The notes below the pieces were generated by a model. That model ran no database searches and was not told where the DNA came from. It saw only the letters and a list, made by a program, of their open reading frames with translations. Positions 22,241 through 30,729 of a stretch of DNA of 32,266 bases are shown here, in pieces. Origin of the DNA: a virus. How positions within the stretch are numbered: position 1 is the first letter of the stretch; each line of letters begins with the position of its first letter. A program made the translations under genes and the position numbers. The DNA lies in the IMG/VR virus record IMGVR_UViG_3300020478_000035, positions 1-32,266 of that record. One strand, 5' to 3'.

Positions 22241-24370
22241 TTAACCCCACGATCCCGTGTAAGAACTATCAAGAGTGCCATCATTCACAATGGCTCGGTA
22301 TCCAATAATTCCATTATCAGCATGATTTACTTGAAAGAAGTCAGCCGTTAACGTCTTGTCATAAACATTTGGACTAGACAAAGAAACAGAATTGATTAAA
22401 TAATTTGTTGGATGACACACATCCGGCAAAGAAGGAGCCACGAAAAATTTTGTAGTAGATCCTGTCACAGAAATTCGTATCCACCGTGTTCCCAATGTGG
22501 TGAAATCATACAATTGTGTATGCGTTGCAGAACTATATGCTGTCGAAGCCGCTGATCCTGATGTTCCAGTCAAATATTTTAAAACTCCTGTTTCATCTAT
22601 AACACATGCCCGATAATTAGAAGTACCAGAAGTTCCTTGCTGGAATAAAATGATGTCAGATGAATTTCCATAATTAATGTCACTGACAAGAAAAACATAA
22701 TCGGCATCTGTTTCCCCACCCGACAAACCTGTGGAGACTGTTGCAGCCCTCATATAAACCTTAGAGCCACTAACTCCACATGGATAAAAAGCAAAATTCT
22801 CGTTATATCGTGCACTGGAAATAATCCCATAACGAGAATCTTTAGGATCAATCGCAGTTGTCGCTGATGTTAACGAAATGTGCCTACCTGAACCCGTCAA
22901 ATCTGGCACTGCCGCACAAGCATCATTTCCAAACTTAAACACAGTGTCATCATTCGCCGCTGCTCCCGCACCCGGAACATTCACAGATAAAAAATCTTGT
23001 GCCTCAAAAGCAAATGCAGCAGCATCTCTCGGCTTGTTTGACTGTGTTGCCGAAACACCCATAGCAAGCGTTGGTTCCATTTCTGAAGAAACACGATTGC
23101 CATCTGGATCTGGATCAACCTCTGTGTCATAAACATACTTAACCAAAAACGGAGATTCTCGATCATGTCTTTTAATCCTATGAAAATAAGAATCAGGTGT
23201 GGTTGTGTCTAGCAATGTTTTTAAATATCCCCGCATTGAAACAGGGCGACCTGCATGCAATCCATTAAAACCATATTCAATTTGATCACGATAAGACTGT
23301 AAATCTTCATAAGAAGATGATCTAACTTTTGCCCATGACGTTGAATCGGCAGCCTCGTCCGTATCATCTGACAAATCCAACTCCTGCCACGTTGTAGAGT
23401 CACTCGCTTCCGCCCAACCCGGAAGAGACAGCCACATACTCAGACCTGTAAAAGGATTAACTAAAGTAACCCCCACCAACTGTGCAAGCCAAGTTAAATA
23501 GGCTTCTTTCGTTTGTTGTGGATCAGTTAATGCAGACTTTTCTTCTATTCCTGTATCAGAATCTGTAGGTCTCACATACCGCCAACTTGCTAATTCATCT
23601 CCAATAGTTACGCCAGTGGAATACAAGGAAGACAAGAATCTTTTAACCATGCGCAAATGTCCCTGCGTTTCATTGTCTTCATTTGCGTCTTCACTTATAA
23701 TAAAATCAGGCAACAATCTGTAAGTACTATTTATAGTTACACCATGCATGAGCAGAGACATGTCAACAGCAAAAACATCAGACAATATAAACGATGTTTT
23801 TGCCGCAAGGGGAGCATCAACTGTAAAAACTAATCTTGCGTAATTTGCTGCAAGAGGAACCCAAAATCGTGCTGCCCCTGCTACCGGACCACCCTTGTCA
23901 AAACCATTCCTATTAACATGAACCGACAAGGGCGAACCTAAAGGATAAGTTGAAGTTGCGTCCGCAGGAAGTTTTATAAGATTTATATGATTATCCGTAC
24001 TCGCTACCCACTCCCCGTTTGTTACCTTTTGCCCCGAAGGAGTTATAACAGTACCTCCACCGCCAGCCGTAACGGTAAAATATTCAACCTTTAACTCCGC
24101 CTCTTTTTCTGCATAAGCAGAACCTATAGTAATAATGCCACTTGCTGAATAATCTTTAGTTGGTGAAACAGCAAACAAAGGAGATGTCACTGTCACCTCT
24201 CCAACAGAATCAGCAGTAACAAGTAAAGCATCTTTACCGACACCACTGCCTAAACTCGTTTCCTGAAACCCTAAAGCAGCAGCAACTCGTATGGAAGAAT
24301 TAGTAGACGACCACTTAGTAGCATTAAATACAATGCCATTCGACTCCAATAAATTAACTGGATCTGCCAT
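22241..24370 (-). CDS. baseplate protein, tail protein I-like, with flanking lectin-like domains
   Basis: This 709-residue protein sits immediately after baseplate J, where P2/PBSX-type phages encode tail protein I. Residues about 218-310 (YRLLPDFIISEDAN, HLRMVKRFLSSLYS, KEAYLTWLAQLVGV) resemble the gpI core. Residues 1-200 look like a carbohydrate-binding beta-sandwich (WSSTNSSIRVAAALGF, VNRNGFDKG). The C-terminal 230 residues (from about 480) are a LamG-like jelly roll (WIRISVTGSTTKFFVAP, NGIIGYRAIVND). P2 gpI is only about 180 residues, so this is a greatly enlarged version that may itself touch the host. Starts one base after the stop of the J gene. Confidence 0.68.
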   Translation of the reverse strand: MADPVNLLESNGIVFNATKWSSTNSSIRVAAALGFQETSLGSGVGKDALLVTADSVGEVTVTSPLFAVSPTKDYSASGIITIGSAYAEKEAELKVEYFTVTAGGGGTVITPSGQKVTNGEWVASTDNHINLIKLPADATSTYPLGSPLSVHVNRNGFDKGGPVAGAARFWVPLAANYARLVFTVDAPLAAKTSFILSDVFAVDMSLLMHGVTINSTYRLLPDFIISEDANEDNETQGHLRMVKRFLSSLYSTGVTIGDELASWRYVRPTDSDTGIEEKSALTDPQQTKEAYLTWLAQLVGVTLVNPFTGLSMWLSLPGWAEASDSTTWQELDLSDDTDEAADSTSWAKVRSSSYEDLQSYRDQIEYGFNGLHAGRPVSMRGYLKTLLDTTTPDSYFHRIKRHDRESPFLVKYVYDTEVDPDPDGNRVSSEMEPTLAMGVSATQSNKPRDAAAFAFEAQDFLSVNVPGAGAAANDDTVFKFGNDACAAVPDLTGSGRHISLTSATTAIDPKDSRYGIISSARYNENFAFYPCGVSGSKVYMRAATVSTGLSGGETDADYVFLVSDINYGNSSDIILFQQGTSGTSNYRACVIDETGVLKYLTGTSGSAASTAYSSATHTQLYDFTTLGTRWIRISVTGSTTKFFVAPSLPDVCHPTNYLINSVSLSSPNVYDKTLTADFFQVNHADNGIIGYRAIVNDGTLDSSYTGSWG

Positions 24371-24371
24371 T

Positions 24372-25988
24372 TTAAGAAACCGTAACAGTTAATGTGCTTG
24401 GATAGGTCAACATTCCCAAACGGTTCATACGAATATCACCTGTTAAGCCACCCGTACCATCCGTAACGGCGCCCGATAAAACTTCTGCACGAACAGCAGT
24501 TGAAGTTTGAGTAAATGTAACAGCGTCAGTTCCAATGGTTCCTGCCGTGCTACATGAAAAACCTTTACTTCCATTTGTAGACCCAGCAGTCACCCAAACA
24601 AACTTATCAACCACCAATTCATTGGTAGTGTCAGCATCAGTTGTTCTGGTCAACACCCAATTTGAAGAACCGTCGCCAACGGTTGTGACTTCATAAATAC
24701 CATTTTGAAGTCCAGCAGTTTGATCTTTTATCAAAATTCGATCTCCAGCAGAAGGAGTTACACCATCTACACTGAAAGCCGCTTGTGTCGAACTATTAGT
24801 TAAAGTAGCCCCTACACCTGATGTCCCATTAGCGTAAGTCGCTGTCAAGTTTGCCGTAGATGCCGCTCCAACAGTTTCTTCTGGCAATGTCAAAGTAACT
24901 GATTTAACATAATCAACTCCAGTTACGGCATCCAACAAACTAATAATTTCATTTTTCCTAACAACCCTGCCCCAATCCCATGCATCTGAATCAAGATATC
25001 CCTGCAATGCAGCCTCTATAGCAGTAGTTACCGTTCCAGAAGCAGCAGTACTGGTTTTATAAACCTCACAAGTAACGCCCACTCCTACAAGTTCAGCATT
25101 ATGAATTTCAATTGTCAAACCTGTTGCAGACTTTCCATCAACATCAGCAGAAATAGTAGAAATATTAGCGGCAGATACTGTTGCGTCTTCTACAGACCTC
25201 GTATAACCATTTACATTTTCTCCAGCGACAGACAATAAAACATATCCATTATGCGTTCCTCCACCTGTCACCATGTCCCTATCGGAAAATCGACGCGTAT
25301 TGTAGGCTTTAGCACGAAAAACTGTTCCCACATAATTAGTCAACACATGACTTCGCAGTTGTTCTTCAGTCGCTATAACCGACGAATGTGACTTTAATAT
25401 TGTTATAACACGATTAAAAAATTCTGTATCCGTTTCTGCATTTAATCCACCTGATGGTTTTACAGAAAGAGTTATTGTTTTAACATACGGCAACGTAGCC
25501 AAGGATTGCAGCGCCGCCCCATTAGAAGGAGTGTTGTAATCTACTCCAACTGTTTGAGCAGTGACCGCCACATTAGATAATGTTGTACTACCTGCCGCTA
25601 TAGTCGCCACCTCATCTGTCAAAAACACATAAGCAGAACCGTCTGTTCCAAAATACCCAAATGGAGTTGACTTAGGAATATCGTGACCATAGTTATCTGT
25701 AAAAACAAGATCAATTTTTGCTGTGGCTTTTGCACCATTTGACCGCGTGACACCATGCAATTTCAAAAGTGTTTCCACTGCGGCACCGGGAAGCCTATTA
25801 GCAGCATTGGCTAAATTAGCAGTTTGAAAAGCAGTTGCCTCTAAAAGTGTAGTTTCTATTTGCCCTACACGCGGTGTCCATTCTGGAAGCAACGCTTTAG
25901 CGCGTGTAATACTGTCTTCTAAAATGTTTGCAACTGTTGCATCATATGGAGTTAAATCAACATACGATGACCAATCTGGAGAAACCAT
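24372..25988 (-). CDS. baseplate wedge protein, baseplate J family, with inserted fibre module
   Basis: This 538-residue protein matches the baseplate J/gp47-like family: the N-terminal SYVDLTPYDATVANILED helix start, ETTLLEATAFQTANLANAAN, LLKLHGVTRSNGAKA, GYFGTDGSAYVFLTDE, GVDYNTPSNGAA and DTEFFNRVITILKSHSSVI segments in order. Residues about 376-497 (ASTANLTATYANGTSGVGAT, VDGVTPSAGDRILIKDQTAG, QNGIYEVT) are instead a module shared with the two fibre genes downstream, inserted just before the protein's last strand (LGMLTYPSTLTVTVS). J forms the wedge ring that contacts gp25/W and carries fibres. An AAGGA ribosome site precedes the ATG. Module insertion in J is unusual. Confidence 0.9.
   Translation of the reverse strand: MVSPDWSSYVDLTPYDATVANILEDSITRAKALLPEWTPRVGQIETTLLEATAFQTANLANAANRLPGAAVETLLKLHGVTRSNGAKATAKIDLVFTDNYGHDIPKSTPFGYFGTDGSAYVFLTDEVATIAAGSTTLSNVAVTAQTVGVDYNTPSNGAALQSLATLPYVKTITLSVKPSGGLNAETDTEFFNRVITILKSHSSVIATEEQLRSHVLTNYVGTVFRAKAYNTRRFSDRDMVTGGGTHNGYVLLSVAGENVNGYTRSVEDATVSAANISTISADVDGKSATGLTIEIHNAELVGVGVTCEVYKTSTAASGTVTTAIEAALQGYLDSDAWDWGRVVRKNEIISLLDAVTGVDYVKSVTLTLPEETVGAASTANLTATYANGTSGVGATLTNSSTQAAFSVDGVTPSAGDRILIKDQTAGLQNGIYEVTTVGDGSSNWVLTRTTDADTTNELVVDKFVWVTAGSTNGSKGFSCSTAGTIGTDAVTFTQTSTAVRAEVLSGAVTDGTGGLTGDIRMNRLGMLTYPSTLTVTVS
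24498..24863 (-). repeat. fibre module inserted in baseplate J (protein-level repeat)
   Basis: It encodes the VDGV...GDRILIKDQ...QNGIYEVT module that also occurs at about 10801-11196 and 12762-13091 in the two fibre genes. Similarity is at protein level; the DNA copies are diverged. Confidence 0.8.
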
Positions 25989-25996
25989 AATAATCC

Positions 25997-26293
25997 TTAA
26001 CGTCCAAAGTTGACTTCGATAGTGTCTATTGCGCCTTGCGTTTTAATAACTCGAATATCCGTAATGCCTAATGTTGCACCATAAAAATGACCCATAGCAT
26101 CTATCATTTCAAGCGGGTGAAAACGATCAAAAGTAGGATCCGTAACTCCAAAACTCGGAAAAAGTGGTCGTTCCCCAACATGCGTAGAAATAAATGCTTT
26201 AATTTGTTCTGCCTTATACTCATCTGAAGTATCAGAAACTTTAAAAAATTCACCCCTATTGTTAATCTTTAGGGGAAATGATAGTACATCCAT
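25997..26293 (-). CDS. baseplate wedge protein gp25/W-like
   Basis: This 98-residue protein carries the gp25/W signature: LSFPLKINNRGEF near the N-terminus, QIKAFISTHVGERPLFPSFG with the near-invariant E-R-P-x-x-P-x-F-G (about 41-49), and a C-terminal VIKTQGAIDTIEVNF strand. T4 gp25 and P2 gpW are lysozyme-like-folded wedge components that start sheath assembly. Length (about 100-130) and position before J are as expected. It follows the M15 peptidase gene after a 68-base gap with no recognised element, and has an AGTAGGA ribosome site. Confidence 0.92.
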   Translation of the reverse strand: MDVLSFPLKINNRGEFFKVSDTSDEYKAEQIKAFISTHVGERPLFPSFGVTDPTFDRFHPLEMIDAMGHFYGATLGITDIRVIKTQGAIDTIEVNFGR

Positions 26294-26361
26294 ATATTCC
26301 TACTTTAATATCTACAACTACAGGATTTTACCGCGTCGCTCGCCTCTGGACAGAAACAAAA

Positions 26362-27111
26362 TCAGGACAATGGTTCATCACCCCACATCTCACTCCACGT
26401 TCCCGGACCGACGATCCCATCACGAGGGAGACGATTGATGCTTTGGAACTGAAGAACCTTCCACCAAGTTTTCCATCCAAACACACCATCTGGAATACCA
26501 CAATCAATACCTAAAGCACCCAAACGTCGTTGCATGACCTTGACACGATCCGAACGCTCCTTCCGCCTTATAGGATTTGTTTGAATTTGAGCAGTCAATT
26601 CTGCAAAATATTTAGCCAAAGCCGCCCAATCCATTACAGGCTCTTTAGTTTCTTCTTTAATTCCCGCTTCCGTCATAGCAGGAGCATCAAACCAATCAAC
26701 TGACTGTCTAGGTTGATGATGCCACCACTCTGAAGGAACAGTTGCATGCAACCCGTATGACTTAGCGATATTTTGAACTTCCCATTTCTTAATCCCGCTG
26801 CCACAAAGCCCGAAGTCGATCGCATAGCAGTACCCATCTTCTTGCTCCATATGCCAAGACCCTCGCCATATCCCTTTGCCGTCTAAACCTTTAGGTCCAA
26901 ACCTTCTATCAGGATCAGCGGCTAAATTAAAACCAGCCTTACGAGCCTTATAGCCATCATAATAATATTTCTGTTTTGCGTACGTTCGACATCCACTTGT
27001 GACTCTCACACGCCCTTTTATGCGTGGATCTTCAAAAAATGCTTCCAGTCGCTTCACTAAACGTGGGTGTAGTAGTGAAAGGTCAACACCTTTTTTTGTT
27101 GGGATATTCAT
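26362..27111 (-). CDS. M15-type peptidase with C-terminal peptidoglycan-binding domain
   Basis: This 249-residue protein combines a D-Ala-D-Ala carboxypeptidase/VanY-type (peptidase M15) domain with a PG_binding_1 domain. Zinc-binding residues are H87 in GSWHMEQ, D99 in YAIDFG and H131 in SEWWHHQ, with E128 as the likely catalytic base (ExWH). The spacing between H87 and D99 is longer than the usual SxHxxGxAxD, and a VTSGCRTYAKQ substrate segment precedes. Residues 190-240 (KVMQRRLGALGIDCGIPDGV, FGWKTWW, DGIVGPGTWSEM) are the peptidoglycan-binding fold. No signal peptide. Its place between spike and gp25 suggests a tail-associated cell-wall hydrolase for infection; an endolysin is the alternative. 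Confidence 0.88.
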   Translation of the reverse strand: MNIPTKKGVDLSLLHPRLVKRLEAFFEDPRIKGRVRVTSGCRTYAKQKYYYDGYKARKAGFNLAADPDRRFGPKGLDGKGIWRGSWHMEQEDGYCYAIDFGLCGSGIKKWEVQNIAKSYGLHATVPSEWWHHQPRQSVDWFDAPAMTEAGIKEETKEPVMDWAALAKYFAELTAQIQTNPIRRKERSDRVKVMQRRLGALGIDCGIPDGVFGWKTWWKVLQFQSINRLPRDGIVGPGTWSEMWGDEPLS

Positions 27112-27113
27112 CG

Positions 27114-28499
27114 TTATGCCTCCAATGCAGCAACGCGTGTTTTCAAATCTTCTATATCAGCATCACGCTGATCAACAGCAGGCTGTTTAGCCAACATTTT
27201 TTCATCGAAGTCCGCTATGTAATCAACAGCAGACTGTGATTGAAATTTAATACCTTCTAATTGTGCTTCTATTTCTTGAATTGCTTTGATCGCAGGTGCT
27301 ATAAGTTCGCCGTATCTTAACCCTTGACGGGTTTCTTCGTCTCTTGCTGGTCGAACAGGACCATCCATATACGTCGTTCCGTCTGGAGCGGCTACTTCTG
27401 TTTGTTTGAGTTCTTCTTCTGCTGGGGCGATAGTTTTTGTCCAAATAGCAGTTACTGATGCTTTGTCTCCTAAAGCAGTTTCAACTTCTTGTCCTATGAA
27501 ACCGTAATGCTTTCTTGTGCCCGGTTCGCCTTTTGTTTCTTTCCATTTGTATGAAACAGGACGGAGACTTTTAATAAAATCTAAACCTAAATCTGAATCT
27601 TCTATATCTTTTTTAAGATTCACGTCAGATGTTTGGATAGAACTATTCGTGGCGTAAATATCGTCCCAACGATAACTCGACCAACCAAGATCAAAAGTGT
27701 CATCAATAGTCGGATGAAATGAACCGCCCCAATAACCATATTTTCCGAGTTGAATCCAGTAATAACTATCTCCATTCATGGAAGGAGCAGTTCCACCGCT
27801 AGTATCATTCCAATTCATAAAGAAAATTTCGGTGCCAGTACCAGAACCACCATTGTAACTAGGATAAACCACCCACGAACGGTAAAAATCACCGCTTGGA
27901 AGTCCATGCTTGTTGCCTGCACGAAATGAAATGTAAGTATTATTCCAGTTCGCTAAAGAACTTCTAGCAACACCACCGTATGTGCTAGTCGAATATCCGC
28001 CCCAAGCACCTGACTGATACATTGTCCACTGGCCAGTCTGATAATCGTACATCCCAAAATCGCCTCGTGTAGAGCCATGAAGTCCGCCGGTACCCCCACC
28101 ACCCGCAAGCAGGGTCTTGTCTAACCTTAAACCAGCACGGTTAGAATCCGCATGACTTGTAGGTTCAACATGAACCGTTGTTCCAAACTCTTCCGTTGCG
28201 CCACCAAAACGGTAAACACCCTCACTAATCCAATCACCATCTTGATGACCTGCATTAAAAACCAACAACTCATCAGGACGCGCCTCCTGAAAACTCACCC
28301 ACACCGCATCACCAACCGCAGGAGGAGGACCGACATAAGGAAACGGACCAGCATCCATATGACCCAACCGCGGAACATCCACATGAATTCCATAAGGATC
28401 CTGATCAGCAGTAATAACCTGAGTCACTGTTCCCTGATAGAAACCTGAATTGCCTATCTTCTTATTTGAATAGGCTTTTGTTCTACTTGGATACGGCAT
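27114..28499 (-). CDS. baseplate spike protein (gpV-like) fused to S74 intramolecular chaperone
   Basis: In this 461-residue protein, residues about 20-85 (YQGTVTQVITADQDPYGIHV, DVPRLGH, GPPPAVGDAVWVSF) form the OB-fold of phage spike proteins such as P2 gpV and T4 gp5. The middle (about 100-280) is a Gly/Tyr-rich fibre-like region. Residues about 284-345 (SDVNLKKDI with S291 and K296 as the likely Ser/Lys dyad, LRPVSYKWK, HYGFIGQEV) are the peptidase S74 chaperone of endosialidase. It assists trimer folding and then cuts itself off. The C-terminus from about 400 is a coiled coil (IKAIQEIEAQL, DIEDLKTRVAALEA) typical after S74. A spike with a self-cleaving chaperone is unusual. It lies between hub and M15 genes. 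Confidence 0.82.
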   Translation of the reverse strand: MPYPSRTKAYSNKKIGNSGFYQGTVTQVITADQDPYGIHVDVPRLGHMDAGPFPYVGPPPAVGDAVWVSFQEARPDELLVFNAGHQDGDWISEGVYRFGGATEEFGTTVHVEPTSHADSNRAGLRLDKTLLAGGGGTGGLHGSTRGDFGMYDYQTGQWTMYQSGAWGGYSTSTYGGVARSSLANWNNTYISFRAGNKHGLPSGDFYRSWVVYPSYNGGSGTGTEIFFMNWNDTSGGTAPSMNGDSYYWIQLGKYGYWGGSFHPTIDDTFDLGWSSYRWDDIYATNSSIQTSDVNLKKDIEDSDLGLDFIKSLRPVSYKWKETKGEPGTRKHYGFIGQEVETALGDKASVTAIWTKTIAPAEEELKQTEVAAPDGTTYMDGPVRPARDEETRQGLRYGELIAPAIKAIQEIEAQLEGIKFQSQSAVDYIADFDEKMLAKQPAVDQRDADIEDLKTRVAALEA

Positions 28500-28528
28500 T
28501 ACTTACACACCTTAATGTCTCACACTGT

Positions 28529-29857
28529 CTAATGTCTAACATTGCTATTTACGTTTGGATTCAAATCGTCTATCACTAACGCCCCTTCTGTGCTTGTATC
28601 GGCAGGAGGATTAGAAATGTTCACAGGAAGACCCTCTTGCTCAAAATCCCCATGAGGAACGCGCCCCGGCATAAGCACATACCAATCATCGTCATCAATT
28701 ATCCCATCACCTATATATTTCACATAAGTTTCTGCTGTCCCATATTCTGCACGCTCACGATGGGTAAGCAGATCAGACACATACCCTTCTTCTTTTACGA
28801 TATTTGTCAACTTTTCCCCATTTGCTTTTTGCCACTCGATTACCGCCGCCTTAGTTTTAGCATCAAAAATACCTGATTGTAAAATACCTAATTGAAGTTG
28901 CAAACGTTTAACATCCCCTTGAGGAAACTCTCTTGATCCAATTCCTTCTTTTAATGTTCGCGTCCCATAAGGAATAACACCACGCCCTGCTGTAACATCT
29001 GCCGCCGTATCTTTAGTTTCCTTCAAAGTCCTTCCTTGAATAGCAACAGGACTTGGATCACCTTCTGCCCAAGTGATGGAAGTAATCAAATGTTTTCTAT
29101 CATCACTAAAAGGACCACAATTTTTAAAAGTAACCGTCATCCCCGGACGAAGTTTCATACCATTATCTCGTGGAACTTGTGCTGTAAATGTCGAACCCGC
29201 CCAATCGTCATCACTCTGTGTCAAACTAAGCGAAAATGGATACCAAGCATCCTGTGTATCAGCAAGCCTGTCAATAACAATCCCCGGTTGGTGTTCTATA
29301 AGAAAATCTTCACTAGAAAAATACAACACACCGTAAGATTCAAAAACTACAAATTGATTATCAGCAGCAAGTCTCTGTAAAACATCCCACGTTGATTCAT
29401 CAATCTCATTATTCTGTTGACGAGTAATAGAAGTATTCTCCGCCGACTCTTGAATAAACATTTTTAATCCATATTTTTGAGCCTTTTGCTTTGCATACTC
29501 TGCCGCAGAAACAGCGTCATTCTTCTCAGGACCCGTTTCTCGTCTCATCTGTTGAATTGGTCTAGCACGACAAGCAATGTCAACCGTGTCAAACATGCCC
29601 GCAGTCATATTCATGTCACAACGAGCAATTTCATATTCATAGCCTTTATAAGTAACAGGACGACGAACTTGAAAATAGTTATTTCTCAACATCTTAAAAT
29701 CAGGATCAAAAACGCTAAATGTCATTTCTGTTGTCATATCGAGTGTCATATCAACACCCATTTCTATGATCGACTCTGCTATTTCTTCCGATTTTGTGCT
29801 ACCCACCTCATGTATAACAAGAGATTGAATAGCCATCCTTTCTAAAAAAGCAACCAT
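28529..29857 (-). CDS. baseplate hub protein (gpD/gp27-like) with peptidoglycan-binding domain
   Basis: This is a 442-residue protein. The core (about 25-280) follows the hub pattern: SFSVF-type FDPDFKMLRNNYFQVRRPVT, a YEYEIARCDM strand, TWDVLQRLAADNQFVVFESY (156-175), GVLYFSSEDF and RPGMTVTFKNCGPFSDD. Residues about 312-347 (QGDVKRLQLQLGILQSGIF, DAKTKAAVIEWQKANG) are a PG_binding_1 domain, and the last 95 residues are acidic. In P2/PBSX-type phages the hub (D/XkdQ) plugs the tube and holds the spike, as the gene order here predicts. The start ATG shares TAATG with the upstream stop. The extra peptidoglycan-binding domain suggests the hub reads the cell wall during injection. Confidence 0.82.
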   Translation of the reverse strand: MVAFLERMAIQSLVIHEVGSTKSEEIAESIIEMGVDMTLDMTTEMTFSVFDPDFKMLRNNYFQVRRPVTYKGYEYEIARCDMNMTAGMFDTVDIACRARPIQQMRRETGPEKNDAVSAAEYAKQKAQKYGLKMFIQESAENTSITRQQNNEIDESTWDVLQRLAADNQFVVFESYGVLYFSSEDFLIEHQPGIVIDRLADTQDAWYPFSLSLTQSDDDWAGSTFTAQVPRDNGMKLRPGMTVTFKNCGPFSDDRKHLITSITWAEGDPSPVAIQGRTLKETKDTAADVTAGRGVIPYGTRTLKEGIGSREFPQGDVKRLQLQLGILQSGIFDAKTKAAVIEWQKANGEKLTNIVKEEGYVSDLLTHRERAEYGTAETYVKYIGDGIIDDDDWYVLMPGRVPHGDFEQEGLPVNISNPPADTSTEGALVIDDLNPNVNSNVRH

Positions 29858-30729
29858 TACTCGTCTTCTTCATAATCCATATTAAAAGAGTCATAATTAT
29901 TAAACCCATCAGTACCAGCGGCGTTATTTCCCGGACTTATCCTCGCAGGAAGTGATGGAATCGTAGGTATCTGTGACATTTGTGTGTTCCATTCCGAGTC
30001 TTTTGAACCCACATTGGTATACGCACCAATATAAAAACTGCTACTATATCCTGCAATCTGCTGCAACCACTCTGGTTCGCCTTCCAAGCCCGCCATTGTT
30101 GCGGCTTCTTGTGCTTTCCTCGCCGCCTCATTAGCAGACCCGCCTTCCCTCTCCTCTGGATTCCCGTCACCAGTTGACGCTGTTGTATTCGGAGTAATGG
30201 CATCACTTGAAATTGCTTTAATGTTTGACACCGTTGCATTAACTTTATTAACTTCTTGAAGACTTATTGCAGCGGTCGCACGAGTTATTGCACCCGAAAG
30301 GTCACGCATTTTAGAAGTAATACTAAGTTGAACTATGCGAACATGGAATCCTAATTGTTCTCCCCCGTGTGTAAATGTAAGATCCCTATCCTCAGAAGCA
30401 AGCGTCTCTAAAGCCTCAATCTGATTCGCAATAGACGCTGTACCCCCACTTGGTCGATCCGCCAAAACAGCATTCATTCTCACTTTTCGGTTTTTTGGGT
30501 TCGTGGCCTCCAATAATGGCACCCTCCCCGGACGTTGAACTTCTCGATACTCTAAAGCCGAACCCTCATAAGTTATATTTTTAGGGCCGAAAGGAAATTC
30601 AAACGACTTAGAACCGCCCACTCCACCCCTGTCAACCTGCTTGAGCACTACACGTCCAACTCCCTTAATCCGCTCGATAAGGTCTTCGGTATCGAAAACT
30701 GCTATTTGAAAACTAATTTTTGTAGCCAT
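29857..30729 (-). CDS. tube/baseplate adaptor, CIS-tube-like
   Basis: In this 290-residue protein, residues about 43-110 (SFEFPFGPKNITYEGSALEY, REVQRPGRVPLLEATNPKNR, KVRMNAVLAD) fit the contractile injection system tube-protein/adaptor pattern (F.P...Y.....W/Y......G...P...). It lies between tape measure and hub, the position of XkdP in PBSX or gpU/gpX in P2-like phages. No LysM motif is visible. Residues about 175-290 are Gly/Ser/Asn/Glu-rich and probably disordered, ending in acidic DMDYEEDE. It probably connects the tail tube to the baseplate hub. Family assignment is from position and pattern, so moderate. Confidence 0.62.
   Translation of the reverse strand: MATKISFQIAVFDTEDLIERIKGVGRVVLKQVDRGGVGGSKSFEFPFGPKNITYEGSALEYREVQRPGRVPLLEATNPKNRKVRMNAVLADRPSGGTASIANQIEALETLASEDRDLTFTHGGEQLGFHVRIVQLSITSKMRDLSGAITRATAAISLQEVNKVNATVSNIKAISSDAITPNTTASTGDGNPEEREGGSANEAARKAQEAATMAGLEGEPEWLQQIAGYSSSFYIGAYTNVGSKDSEWNTQMSQIPTIPSLPARISPGNNAAGTDGFNNYDSFNMDYEEDE

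Noticed and set aside
26294-26361. 68-base gap between gp25 and M15 genes as promoter or terminator
   Set aside because: No convincing hairpin with T-run and no clear -10/-35 pair was seen; it only holds a ribosome site.
26362-27111. M15 protein as a host penicillin-resistance peptidase
   Set aside because: It has no signal peptide and sits between phage spike and gp25 genes.
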